Of a DNA stretch of 64,000 bases, positions 37,648-45,610 are shown piece by piece (the stretch's first letter is position 1; each line of letters starts with the position of its first letter). The translations under genes were made by a program, and so were the position numbers. This DNA is from an uncultured Flavobacteriales bacterium (GTDB lineage Bacteria; Bacteroidota; Bacteroidia; Flavobacteriales; Weeksellaceae), in the NCBI GenBank assembly GCA_937876095.1, contig CALFIE010000006.1:1-64000 (forward strand), in the 5' to 3' direction. Under the pieces are notes generated by a model. It was not told where the DNA came from. It did not search any database and saw only the letters and a program-made list of their open reading frames with translations.

Positions 37648-38691
37648 TTATTTCAGCATTTTAAGATAAGTTAACGCTTCATTTGGAAATATTTCGGGAT
37701 GAAAAATCTGTATGTAATCTTTCAAAACTTCATCTGCACGAACTGTTCCACGCTCGAAATAATCATTGGAACTCCCCTGAATTTTACCAGAAACGGTGTA
37801 GATTTTACCCGATTTGTACACCTGCATTTCAGCATATTGCGAATTGATTTGTAGCAATTCTTTTTTGGATTGATGATTGCCCACATTCATCCAAAATTCA
37901 GCATTATTTGCTTTTACAAACACCTCTTCGAAACTTTTCGGAACCGATTTCGTATCTTGATTATCCGCAAAAATATAGGCTGCATTTGCATCTACTAAAA
38001 ATTGTCCCAAATTAGATTTTCCACCTGCAACAAACCACTGATTTCCGTACATTTCATTGGTAAGAACCTTTGGTTTTTTGGCAGATTTCTGTGCTAAATT
38101 TTTATAATTATTGTAATTACGCTCGATTTCAGCGTATTTTGCTGCTGCTTGTTGTTCTTTACCAATTAATTTTCCTATAATTTTGATGATTTTGGTTTTG
38201 TCTAATGGTTTTTCCTCTAAATATTCATCAATGAAAATCACAGGAATGCCATTTTTTTTCAAAATATCGTAGGTTCCTCCAAAACTTGCAACATAATTGG
38301 TAAAAATAGCATCTGGTTTTAGTGCCAAGATTTTTTCAACCTCATATTTTTGTTCATTTCCTATGTTCAAAATCTTTTTTTCATTCATTAATTGATGAAT
38401 TTCCTCTGAAAAAATGTACTCTGGACTCGAAATTCCTACCAAAAGATTCCCTGCATCAAGTTCTAAGAAATATCCAACCAAACTAGAGTTCAGCAATACT
38501 ATTTTACGAAATGGTAATTTCTTATGATCTATTTCATAGTGGTGTGTTCCCGATTGCAAAAGCAATTGATTTCCAGATTCTTGAAAATGAATATTTTTGG
38601 TACCAACTTGCTCCAAATTATTTTTTGAAGGTTCTTTTTTGCAGGAAAAAAGCAATAAAAAACACCAAAGAACTAAAATTTTGATTTTCAT
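37648..38691 (-). CDS. ABC-transporter substrate-binding lipoprotein (FecB/BtuF-like)
   Basis: A 347-residue lipoprotein (LLLFSCKKEPS, C17) of the periplasmic-binding-protein class that carries iron-siderophore, heme or cobalamin. Two lobes are visible: the first with SSLVGYFLELDAGNLLVGIS and GNEQKYEVEKILALKPDAIF, the second with YGNQWFVAGGKSNLGQFLVD and GKIYTVSGKIQGSSNDYFER, joined by a long helix. No permease or ATPase gene is adjacent, so it works with components coded elsewhere. The ligand is not predictable. Its start is about 45 bases from the tRNA gene on the opposite strand. Confidence 0.88.
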   Translation of the reverse strand: MKIKILVLWCFLLLFSCKKEPSKNNLEQVGTKNIHFQESGNQLLLQSGTHHYEIDHKKLPFRKIVLLNSSLVGYFLELDAGNLLVGISSPEYIFSEEIHQLMNEKKILNIGNEQKYEVEKILALKPDAIFTNYVASFGGTYDILKKNGIPVIFIDEYLEEKPLDKTKIIKIIGKLIGKEQQAAAKYAEIERNYNNYKNLAQKSAKKPKVLTNEMYGNQWFVAGGKSNLGQFLVDANAAYIFADNQDTKSVPKSFEEVFVKANNAEFWMNVGNHQSKKELLQINSQYAEMQVYKSGKIYTVSGKIQGSSNDYFERGTVRADEVLKDYIQIFHPEIFPNEALTYLKMLK

Positions 38692-38715
38692 CTTTCAAAG
38701 AAAACAAAAAAGCAC

Positions 38716-38723
38716 TATATTTG
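38716..38723 (+). promoter_or_regulatory. -7 element of the tRNA-Arg gene
   Basis: TATATTTG 13 bases before the tRNA 5' end; no good -33. Confidence 0.45.
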
Positions 38724-38736
38724 CAAACCGAAAATC

Positions 38737-38810
38737 GGCCACATAGCTCAATTGGATAGAGCGTCAGATTACGGCTCTGAAGGTTGAGGGTTCGACTCCT
38801 TCTGTGGTCA
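38737..38810 (+). tRNA. tRNA-Arg (anticodon ACG)
   Basis: A 74-base cloverleaf: acceptor arm GGCCACA pairs with TGTGGTC (one G-T pair) plus discriminator A; anticodon stem TCAGA/TCTGA encloses the loop TTACGGC, giving anticodon ACG for CGN arginine codons (A34 is normally deaminated to inosine by TadA); the T arm contains GGTTCGACTCC. CCA is not encoded. Confidence 0.95.
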
Positions 38811-38812
38811 CA

Positions 38813-38850
38813 AAAACGCAATACTTGTAAAACAGTTTTGCGTTTTTTTT
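38813..38850 (+). terminator. Terminator after tRNA-Arg
   Basis: AAAACGCAA and TTGCGTTTT pair around a 20-base loop and a long T run follows. Confidence 0.75.
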
Positions 38851-38891
38851 TAATTATGGAATGTTTATTGCACTGAAATAAAAAAAAATCC

Positions 38892-38924
38892 TACATTTGT
38901 ATTACACAATAAGATTTTATTGTG
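38892..38924 (+). promoter_or_regulatory. -7 element followed by an 8-base perfect inverted repeat
   Basis: TACATTTG (38892-38899) matches TAnnTTTG; CACAATAA-GATT-TTATTGTG (38905-38924) directly follows, at the expected transcription start. The next gene begins 150 bases on, so a long 5' leader is implied. The rest of this spacer (38925-39073) shows no open frame or further structure. Confidence 0.45.
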
Positions 38925-39073
38925 ATAATTTTCCTAGTCTGGAATGCTGTTTCAAATGATATTTTTTTTACTATTTTTCATTATTAAAATAAATAATAGT
39001 TGGATATACAAAAAAAAGACCAAGAAAATAAAAAAATTAATAAACTAGTAACATTCATTAAAAATATTTGAAA

Positions 39074-39673
39074 ATGAAAAAGACATTTATGCTTATGGCA
39101 ATATACTTTTCTGTGATGAGTTTTGCACAAATCAAAGTCGTTAAATATGAAACATCACAAAAAGTTGGAGAATCAGGCTATGTTTCGATATTCCGGAAAG
39201 GAAATAAATACACCATTAATTATCAAGATATCAACTCACCATCTATGAATGCAGAAAGAAGTTTTTCTTTTGTGAATCAAAATAATGATGTAAATGCGCT
39301 CTATCAATTGATATCAGATGGTTTCAAAACGATGCCTTCAAATGATATTATGCTGGAATTACCTAATGACATTGTGTATCTTCATTTTTTGGAAAATAAA
39401 GGAAAAGTTATTTTTCAATTCATACAAATTGTAGATAAAAACAAAAAAATTGTTGGCAAATCACCTTATCTTACTCAAAAAGACGTAGATGCTATTTTCA
39501 GCCAAAAAGCATTAAATCCTGAAAATACAGTCCCTGTAAATAATTTTACACCAGCTACAACTACAGCTACAGCTACAGCTACAGCTACAGCTACAGCTAC
39601 AACTAAAGCTTCAGCTACAACTACGACACCAAAAACTCAAAAAAAATCTACCACCAAGAAAAGTAAAAAATAG
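39074..39673 (+). CDS. Secreted protein of unknown function with Thr-Ala / Lys-rich tail
   Basis: No family recognised. A 199-residue protein with signal peptide MKKTFMLMAIYFSVMSFAQ, a globular part to about residue 155 (KYETSQKVGESGYVSIFRKG, IMLELPNDIVYLHFLENKGK) and a low-complexity tail: alternating Thr-Ala coded by a hexanucleotide tandem repeat, then TTTTPKTQKKSTTKKSKK. The frame also offers a TTG two codons earlier; the ATG is preferred. The lysine-rich end may bind nucleic acid or an acidic surface; that is only a guess. Confidence 0.78.
   Translation: MKKTFMLMAIYFSVMSFAQIKVVKYETSQKVGESGYVSIFRKGNKYTINYQDINSPSMNAERSFSFVNQNNDVNALYQLISDGFKTMPSNDIMLELPNDIVYLHFLENKGKVIFQFIQIVDKNKKIVGKSPYLTQKDVDAIFSQKALNPENTVPVNNFTPATTTATATATATATATTKASATTTTPKTQKKSTTKKSKK
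39561..39600 (+). repeat. Hexanucleotide microsatellite (CTACAG) inside the coding region
   Basis: Forty bases of uninterrupted 6-base repeat, about 6.7 copies, coding for Thr-Ala pairs, with degenerate copies on each side (39552-39620). Changes in copy number keep the reading frame. Confidence 0.9.
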
Positions 39674-39700
39674 TAATACTTGGTAAAAACAGAAATACTA

Positions 39701-39733
39701 AAAGAAAATCAAATTAATGGTTTTCTTTTTTTT
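39701..39733 (+). terminator. Probable terminator after the Thr-Ala-tail gene
   Basis: AAAGAAAATC and GGTTTTCTTT pair across a short loop followed by T residues; the stem is A/T rich and so weaker than others here. Its end overlaps the next promoter. Confidence 0.45.
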
Positions 39734-39764
39734 GTCAAATTTCCAGAAATAATCAATATTTTTG
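39732..39764 (+). promoter_or_regulatory. Promoter of the GldA-like ATPase gene
   Basis: TATTTTTG (39757-39764) with TTG (39732-39734) 22 bases upstream; ATG at 39788. Confidence 0.6.
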
Positions 39765-39787
39765 CACCATAAACGAACCAATCTACT

Positions 39788-40483
39788 ATGCCTCTACAAA
39801 TCAGCAATCTGACCAAAAAATTTGGTGATCAAATCGCACTGAACAATATCAATCTAGAAATTGGTAGTAATGAAATCATTGGACTACTTGGTCCAAATGG
39901 AGCTGGCAAATCTACTCTGATGAAATCTATAGTTGGGGCTCTAAAAATAGAAGAAGGATCTGTGATTTTCAATGGATTGAATAGCAAAGAACACGAATTA
40001 GAAATTAAAAAACAAATCGGTTTTTTACCTGAAAACAATCCTCTCTATCACGAAATGTTTGTACAAGAATATTTACAATTTGTAGCAAACCTTCACAATA
40101 TTTCTGACAAAAGAATAGATGAAGTAATCGATTTAGTAGGAATTACCCCTGAAAAATCTAAAAAAATAAGTGCATTATCTAAAGGTTACAAACAAAGAGT
40201 TGGTCTTGCACAAGCAATTTTGCATCAACCTGATTTATTGATTTTAGATGAACCAACCAATGGTCTGGATCCTAACCAAATCATAGAAATCCGAAACGTA
40301 ATAAAAGAAATCGGCAAAGAAAAAACAGTAATTCTCTCTACACACATTATGCAAGAAGTAGAAGCACTCTGTTCACGTGTAATTCTATTACACAAAGGAA
40401 ATATAATTCAGGACTCACCAATTGAGGAATTTAGAGGAAAATTCGGTAGTTTAGAGGAAGCATTTACCAGTTACACCGCTTAA
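39788..40483 (+). CDS. ABC-transporter ATP-binding protein, GldA-like
   Basis: A 231-residue ABC ATPase with Walker A GPNGAGKST (about residues 34-42), signature LSKGYKQR, Walker B LLILDEPTNGLDP and switch histidine ILSTHIMQE. The stretch IGFLPENNPLYHEMFVQEYL is close to that of GldA, the ATPase of the flavobacterial gliding-linked Gld(A)FG transporter. However, this protein is shorter than classical GldA (about 300 residues) and no gldF or gldG is adjacent. It may energise a separate exporter. It stands alone between the Thr-Ala-tail gene and the convergent RES toxin gene. Confidence 0.88.
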   Translation: MPLQISNLTKKFGDQIALNNINLEIGSNEIIGLLGPNGAGKSTLMKSIVGALKIEEGSVIFNGLNSKEHELEIKKQIGFLPENNPLYHEMFVQEYLQFVANLHNISDKRIDEVIDLVGITPEKSKKISALSKGYKQRVGLAQAILHQPDLLILDEPTNGLDPNQIIEIRNVIKEIGKEKTVILSTHIMQEVEALCSRVILLHKGNIIQDSPIEEFRGKFGSLEEAFTSYTA

Positions 40484-40540
40484 ATTTGTATTAAAAAAGT
40501 TCTATAAAGATGGAATCTTTTCTCACTAATTTATTTAAGT

Positions 40541-40993
40541 TCACTTCAAAAACAAACGTTCATCAAAACCAAATTTCTCCACTTTTTTAACTTTCACTTT
40601 GCTGAAATTGCTATTTCTTGGATTTATTAAATAATTGAATTCACCTTGCACCGATGCAGACGGAACTTTCATTGTAAGAAATTTGTTGTTTTTCAAAAAT
40701 TGGTCGCCCACTTTTTGTGTATCGTGATTGTGCGGAATTGCATTCCAATTTTTTGGTAATTTTTTCAGTTCAAAAATATTGTCATCAGGAATTTCGATGT
40801 GTACTAAACAATAATCTTTCGGTATAATTCCCAATGGAATATGCACCGCAATTTCAGACACACAAAGCGCAATATTTTGTCCAGTGTACAACATCGCAAT
40901 TCCTTTGCTGTTCCATCTTCCACCAGCAATTTCGGCACCTTTTCCGCTTAAATCTTTTGCATAGATTTCTCTTGCTAATCGGTAAACAATCAT
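40541..40993 (-). CDS. RES-domain toxin
   Basis: A 150-residue RES-domain protein. RES toxins of Xre-RES pairs act on NAD+ and so stop growth. The conserved Arg is in GGRWNSKG (R26), the Glu in CVSEIAVH (E47) and the Ser in VPSASVQGEFNYLINP. It begins MIVYRLAREIYAKDLSGKGA, a usual RES start. It follows the Xre-type antitoxin gene by 42 bases, the spacer being a heptanucleotide repeat. It appears intact. Confidence 0.92.
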   Translation of the reverse strand: MIVYRLAREIYAKDLSGKGAEIAGGRWNSKGIAMLYTGQNIALCVSEIAVHIPLGIIPKDYCLVHIEIPDDNIFELKKLPKNWNAIPHNHDTQKVGDQFLKNNKFLTMKVPSASVQGEFNYLINPRNSNFSKVKVKKVEKFGFDERLFLK

Positions 40994-41000
40994 AGAAAAA

Positions 41001-41035
41001 TTACAATATAATATTTCGTAATTCGCACTTCGAAA
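41001..41035. repeat. Degenerate tandem heptanucleotide repeat between antitoxin and toxin genes
   Basis: Units TTACAAT, ATAATAT, TTCGTAA, TTCGCAC, TTCGAAA in exact 7-base phase fill the spacer up to the antitoxin stop codon. Confidence 0.6.
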
Positions 41036-41494
41036 TTACGCTAAAACACCGTGCTCTATTCTGGTAAGTTCATCCATAAGAAGCGAAATACCAAAACTGC
41101 TGTCTAATAAATCCTGAGGTTTTTTCTTACCCAAAACTAAATTTTCAGACTGCAACCAAATCATAAAATAATCATCAGAACCGAAAACTTCTTTGCCTCT
41201 GTTATGGAGCAATTCTATCTGCATAATTCTTTCAGATTGTGGAGCATCAAAGGTTTTGCCTTCTTTTTCGTAGCGTGAAAGCGTTTTACCAGAAATATGT
41301 AAAAAATTTGCCCAATTTTGCATAGAAAAAGGGAATTTTTTAGAAATAGAATCAAAAGATTTGAAGGAAATACCATTTCTGACGATATCCATCAAACTGA
41401 AAACTCCCGAATCATCAAAATGTTGATAACCATAAACTGCAGCAGATTCCTGAACCATTCGCAGTTTTTCTTCGTTTTGTTTATATTCTTTCAT
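41036..41494 (-). CDS. Xre/MbcA/ParS-type antitoxin of the RES toxin
   Basis: A 152-residue protein with an N-terminal Xre-like helix-turn-helix part (MQNWANFLHISGKTLSRYEK near residues 53-72) and a C-terminal toxin-binding DUF2384 domain (EVFGSDDYFMIWLQSENLVL, then KKPQDLLDSSFGISLLMDEL). It neutralises the RES toxin and, as in related pairs, probably represses its own promoter; two operator-like dyads lie over that promoter. Confidence 0.92.
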   Translation of the reverse strand: MKEYKQNEEKLRMVQESAAVYGYQHFDDSGVFSLMDIVRNGISFKSFDSISKKFPFSMQNWANFLHISGKTLSRYEKEGKTFDAPQSERIMQIELLHNRGKEVFGSDDYFMIWLQSENLVLGKKKPQDLLDSSFGISLLMDELTRIEHGVLA

Positions 41495-41513
41495 CCTTAA
41501 TTATTTTACCCTA

Positions 41514-41554
41514 CAAATATACGACTTTTGTCTTAACAAAAAAGACTTTTGTCT
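41514..41554 (-). promoter_or_regulatory. Promoter with two operator-like repeats, RES/Xre operon
   Basis: Minus-strand -7 TATATTTG (41521-41514) and a -33-like TTTG (41540-41537). GACTTTTGTCT occurs twice, at 41523-41533 and 41544-41554, exactly 21 bases apart; each has GAC/GTC dyad ends. One copy lies between -33 and -7, the other just upstream of -33. Binding there would block transcription. Confidence 0.7.
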
Positions 41555-41591
41555 ATTTTTTTAAATTCTAAAATAATAGAAAATCATTAAA

Positions 41592-41620
41592 GAGAAAAAC
41601 GCCCCATTTCTGGAGCGTTT
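41592..41620 (-). terminator. Terminator after the SPFH gene
   Basis: AAACGCCCCA and TGGAGCGTTT form a stem with one mismatch and a T run on the minus strand. Confidence 0.75.
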
Positions 41621-41645
41621 CACTATAAAATTTTATTTATAATTT

Positions 41646-43601
41646 TTACGAATTTTCCGATGTAGAATTACCTTCAGATTTCGCTTCAATGGTTTTTATA
41701 GTAGTATCTCCATCTTTAGATTTCTGAATTTGTTCTAATAATTGTAAACCAAGAAGTCCGCTAATTCCGCCATTTGCAGAATCGCTATTTCCACCAATCA
41801 AAATATCTGGCATAATTTTCACGTTTTGCGTTGCGATATTTTCCATAATTTTGAGTTGTGTAAAATTATTTCCACCCATTGCATCTACAGAAAGTTTGTA
41901 AGATTCTGCATTTGATTTACCAATTGCCAGAATTTTTTCTGCTTCTGCATTACCAGTAAGCGAAATTTGTTCCGCATTTGCTTTTGCCAAAAGTTCAATT
42001 TTTTCGGACTCTGCTTTCGCCAAAAGTCTTGTTTTTTCAGCTTCACCAGTTGCCAAAAGTTTCAATCTGTCACCTTCTGCGTTTGCTTGCAAACGAACCG
42101 AATTCGCATCACCTGTTGCTTTTTTCACACTTGCATCTGCAATTCTTTCGGCAATTAAAACACCTTGGTCTGCTTTCACAATTTCTTTTTGCATATCTGC
42201 AATAGCCGTTTCTTTTTCCAAAGTTTGTCGCGTTTCTTGCGCTTTCATTTCGGTGTCGTACGTAATTTTTTGCTCTTCTGCGAGTTTTCTGTCGGTTAAT
42301 GTTTTCATCAAACTTTCTGGCGGAACAATATCACCAATTAGCGTATCAACTCCAAAAACATTGTATTGCTCTAAAACACTACCAATATGTTCTCTTGCAG
42401 ACTGTTGACGCTCTTTTCTGGTTCCAAGAAACGCAATTACATCACTATCTTGCGCAGAATTTCTGAAATAATTACCAATGGTCGGCTCCAAAACCTGACT
42501 CACCAAATTCACCATATTTCCGAATCTTGCGATTACTTTTGGTGCTTCGTTGGTCGGAATATGGATAATTTGCGAAACATCTAAATTAAAAGGGAAACCA
42601 TCTTTACTTCTCACCGTAATTGTTGACAAATTTTTATCTAACTGATGAGATTCGCTTCTTGCAGTAGCCCAGTTTAAAACCAAATTGGTAGTAGGAACCA
42701 ATTCTACCTTCATAATGTACGGATTGATAGGATATTTCCCAGGACCAAGAGGTTCTGCCCAAACTCCTTTACAACCTTTTTCTACAATATTTCCGTGTTT
42801 AAATTCAATCCCACTTAAATCTTTTCCTTCTTCACCAACATAAGAAATGACTACACCAACATGACCAATAGGAATTTCGGTCATATGAACCATTTCTAAT
42901 TTGGCAAACCAAGGATTTAAGAAATAAGAACCTGCCAAAATTACCTGTTCTTGCAAACCTTTGTAACCATCTGCATTCAAGAAACCATCAATATCTTGAA
43001 ATTTATTATGACCTTCTATAATTTTACCTGCAATTTGACCTTCAGCTAAAGGTTTTCCTTCTAAAGTAGTTACAACACCAACTGCATTATCAGGAATTGC
43101 AAGCATATCTGCTAATTCTATTTCAAAAAGTAGCGAATTAATTCTGTAAGAACCTGGTGTAATAATGGCAGTTTGTCGTCCTTTTCTACCACCATTATTT
43201 AGAAAAGCCATCGCATCTTGATACGAATCACAATCTACTTTTCTACCCAAAATTCTACCTGTCTCTAATTCGGCGCCATCCTTTGCAAGTATCAACCCAA
43301 TTTTACCAGTAGGAATTACTGTAAAAGGCTGAAAATCTATAGAATATTGCCAAATCCATTTACCGAAATAAACTCCAGGAGCTAAAGTTTGTGCTTGAAA
43401 ACCTGCTTCTCCGTTAGTTGCAATAATTCTACCTTCTGGTAATGTTTGTTTACCAAACAACACAAATTTTTTGGTAACGAGACCAATTTTATCTTCGGGA
43501 ACAATAACCAATCCGAAGAAAACTCTTAACACGAACTTGTAAAAAACAAGACATAAAACTGCGATTCCTACAGGAATCATCCAACTTGAAAATGTAACCA
43601 T
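41646..43601 (-). CDS. Large SPFH/Band 7 (flotillin-like) membrane protein
   Basis: A 651-residue protein: an N-terminal membrane helix (MIPVGIAVLCLVFYKFVLRV), then four tandem units of about 60-75 residues, each opening with a motif like IPTGKIGLI (34-42, 96-104, 169-177, 243-251) and containing a PGxY turn (75-78, 149-152, 223-226, 287-290), then an SPFH domain (about 310-440) and a long Ala/Glu/Lys-rich coiled coil (AEGDRLKLLATGEAEKTRLL and similar). The C-terminus (LGLQLLEQIQ) may mediate oligomerisation. Flotillin-like proteins scaffold membrane microdomains. It is monocistronic. Confidence 0.88.
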   Translation of the reverse strand: MVTFSSWMIPVGIAVLCLVFYKFVLRVFFGLVIVPEDKIGLVTKKFVLFGKQTLPEGRIIATNGEAGFQAQTLAPGVYFGKWIWQYSIDFQPFTVIPTGKIGLILAKDGAELETGRILGRKVDCDSYQDAMAFLNNGGRKGRQTAIITPGSYRINSLLFEIELADMLAIPDNAVGVVTTLEGKPLAEGQIAGKIIEGHNKFQDIDGFLNADGYKGLQEQVILAGSYFLNPWFAKLEMVHMTEIPIGHVGVVISYVGEEGKDLSGIEFKHGNIVEKGCKGVWAEPLGPGKYPINPYIMKVELVPTTNLVLNWATARSESHQLDKNLSTITVRSKDGFPFNLDVSQIIHIPTNEAPKVIARFGNMVNLVSQVLEPTIGNYFRNSAQDSDVIAFLGTRKERQQSAREHIGSVLEQYNVFGVDTLIGDIVPPESLMKTLTDRKLAEEQKITYDTEMKAQETRQTLEKETAIADMQKEIVKADQGVLIAERIADASVKKATGDANSVRLQANAEGDRLKLLATGEAEKTRLLAKAESEKIELLAKANAEQISLTGNAEAEKILAIGKSNAESYKLSVDAMGGNNFTQLKIMENIATQNVKIMPDILIGGNSDSANGGISGLLGLQLLEQIQKSKDGDTTIKTIEAKSEGNSTSENS

Positions 43602-43939
43602 AGTTTATTGATTTTAAAATTATTTTTTTAAATTTTTGAAAATAAGATCTAACCCCAAATTTTTAATATTTCAAAAATTTAGGCACAAAAAGAACAGATT
43701 GTTAAATGAAATTTAACAGTAAAATGTTAGAATTTTGGAGGCGAAGTATTGAAAATCGTAAAATGGAAATCCGATACTTTTTGAATGAAATAAATTGTAT
43801 TCATTTGTATTTTAAAAGGAAAAATATCCTTTACAGAAGATTATACGCTGGAATATATTTTACCGTTACAAAAATTGAAAGAATATTTTAAAATAAAATA
43901 TAACAAACTGATTATCAGTGTTAAAATATTACATTCAAA

Positions 43940-44105
43940 TTTTAGACGAATTGCGTCCCGACTTGCCTCACATTTTTTATTTTATTTTTTGAATCGACGA
44001 ACCACTTCGTTAGGTTTGAGCGGAAATCCTTTTTATAAAAAATGGGTTGGGAAAATAGCGGTGGAATTTTTATAAAAAGATTGGGAGCGGAAGACGGAAA
44101 TTGGC
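43940..44105. repeat. Degenerate dispersed-repeat remnant in a 560-base gene-free gap
   Basis: The gap 43602-44162 has no convincing gene. Its right half contains GTCCCGACTTGCCTCAC, GAACCACTTCGTTAGG, GAGCGGAAATCC and GGGAGCGGAAGACGG, G-rich wordings unlike the AT-rich surroundings and familiar to me from repeated intergenic elements of Chryseobacterium relatives. The left half (43602-43940) shows nothing identifiable. Confidence 0.35.
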
Positions 44106-44108
44106 GCC

Positions 44109-44141
44109 AAAAAAAAATCCTGAAAAATTATTTTCAGGATT
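44109..44141 (-). terminator. Terminator after lpdA
   Basis: AATCCTGAAAA and TTTTCAGGATT form a perfect stem with a loop of four; on the minus strand a run of T follows. Confidence 0.85.
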
Positions 44142-44162
44142 TGATATTTATTTTAATAGAAA

Positions 44163-45554
44163 TTAAATGTGAATCACTTCTCCATAAGCTGCAGCTACTG
44201 CTTCCATAATTGCTTCAGAAACTGTAGGATGCGGATGTATTGACTTGATGATTTCGTGGCCTGTAGTTTCTAATTTTCTGGCAACCACGGCTTCTGCAAC
44301 CATATCGGTAACGCCGGCTCCAATCATATGACAACCCAACCATTCCCCGTATTTTGCATCGAAAATGACCTTGATAAAACCATCTGTATCGCCATTTGCA
44401 GTGGCTTTTCCGGAAGCTGAAAGTGGAAATTTACCTACTTTGATGTCGTAGCCTTTTTCGCGAGCCTGTTTTTCAGTGAGACCAACGCTCGCAATTTCTG
44501 GATGACAATAGGTACAACCTGGAATATTACCATAATCTATGGGTTCTACGTGAATTCCTTTGAGTTTTTCAACGCAGGTAATTCCTTCAGCAGAAGCAAC
44601 GTGCGCCAAAGCTTGTGTCGGGATAATGTCGCCAATTGCGTAATAACCAGGAACCGAAGTTTGGTACCATTCGTTGACCAAAACTCGACCTCTATCTGTC
44701 TGAATACCAACTTCTTCTAAACCAATATTTTCGATATTTGCAGAAATTCCGACAGCGGAAAGCAAAATATCTGCTTCCAATGTGATTTCTCCTTTTTCGG
44801 TTTTCACCAACGCTTTTACACCTTCTCCGGAAGTATTAACACTTTCTACCGATGCATTGGTCATAATCTCGACACCTGATTTTTTAAGAGATTTTTCTAA
44901 ATGTTTAGAAATTTCTTCGTCTTCTACTGGTACAATATTTGGCATAAATTCCACCACGGTTACTTTGGTTCCCATCGTATTATAAAAATCGGCAAACTCA
45001 ACACCAATCGCACCTGAACCAACCACAATCATAGATTTTGGTTGAGTTGGCAAAGAAAGTGCTTGTCTGTAACCAATCACTTTTACACCATCTTGAGGAA
45101 GATTTGGTAACTCTCTTGAACGAGCACCGGTTGCAATGATGATATTTTCAGCAGAATATTCGGTGGTTTTTCCTTCGGAATCGGTAACGTCAATTTTTTT
45201 GCCGGGTTTTACTTTTGCAGTTCCCATAATGACATCGATTTTGTTTTTCTTCATCAGAAAAGAAATTCCGCCACTCATTTTGGTTGCAACACCTCGACTT
45301 CTTTGAATTACTTTTGAAAAATCGAAACTCAAATTTTCTACTTTGTTCAGTCCAAAATCTTCGGCGTGTTGCAAATCGTGGAAAACATGAGCCGACTTCA
45401 ACAAGGCTTTGGTTGGAATACAACCCCAATTTAGGCAAATTCCACCTAAATTTTCTTTTTCAATAATGGCAGTTTTGAAACCAAGTTGCGAAGCGCGAAT
45501 TGCCGTAACATAACCTCCAGGTCCACTTCCGACTACTATAATATCGTAATTCAT
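44163..45554 (-). CDS. lpdA: Dihydrolipoyl dehydrogenase (E3)
   Basis: A 463-residue FAD-linked pyridine nucleotide-disulfide oxidoreductase, the E3 subunit of 2-oxoacid dehydrogenases and possibly of the glycine cleavage system. FAD-binding GSGPGGYVTAIRASQ is at residues 8-22; the redox disulfide is in GGICLNWGCIPTKALL; NAD-binding GSGAIGVEFADFY is in the middle, and the catalytic His is in SIHPHPTVSEAI. The fused E1 gene lies 1.5 kb away on the same strand and probably shares function, though other genes intervene. Confidence 0.96.
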   Translation of the reverse strand: MNYDIIVVGSGPGGYVTAIRASQLGFKTAIIEKENLGGICLNWGCIPTKALLKSAHVFHDLQHAEDFGLNKVENLSFDFSKVIQRSRGVATKMSGGISFLMKKNKIDVIMGTAKVKPGKKIDVTDSEGKTTEYSAENIIIATGARSRELPNLPQDGVKVIGYRQALSLPTQPKSMIVVGSGAIGVEFADFYNTMGTKVTVVEFMPNIVPVEDEEISKHLEKSLKKSGVEIMTNASVESVNTSGEGVKALVKTEKGEITLEADILLSAVGISANIENIGLEEVGIQTDRGRVLVNEWYQTSVPGYYAIGDIIPTQALAHVASAEGITCVEKLKGIHVEPIDYGNIPGCTYCHPEIASVGLTEKQAREKGYDIKVGKFPLSASGKATANGDTDGFIKVIFDAKYGEWLGCHMIGAGVTDMVAEAVVARKLETTGHEIIKSIHPHPTVSEAIMEAVAAAYGEVIHI

Positions 45555-45570
45555 TGGATAAAAATTTTTG

Positions 45571-45578
45571 CAAATTTA
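45571..45578 (-). promoter_or_regulatory. -7 element of lpdA
   Basis: Minus-strand TAAATTTG 17 bases before the ATG; TTG at 45597-45595 is 16 bases upstream, slightly short. Confidence 0.5.
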
Positions 45579-45610
45579 CGGAAATTTTGGCAAACAAAAC
45601 GCTACTTACA

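Noticed and set aside
41950..42210. Short near-repeats that could suggest a CRISPR or tandem array
   Set aside because: They are codon-level repeats for the Ala/Glu/Lys coiled coil of the SPFH protein; no spacer-repeat regularity.
43706..44075. Two small overlapping open frames (61 and 66 residues) in the gap before lpdA
   Set aside because: Composition is that of AT-rich spacer; no promoter, no conserved pattern; the second is a translation of the repeat-like stretch.
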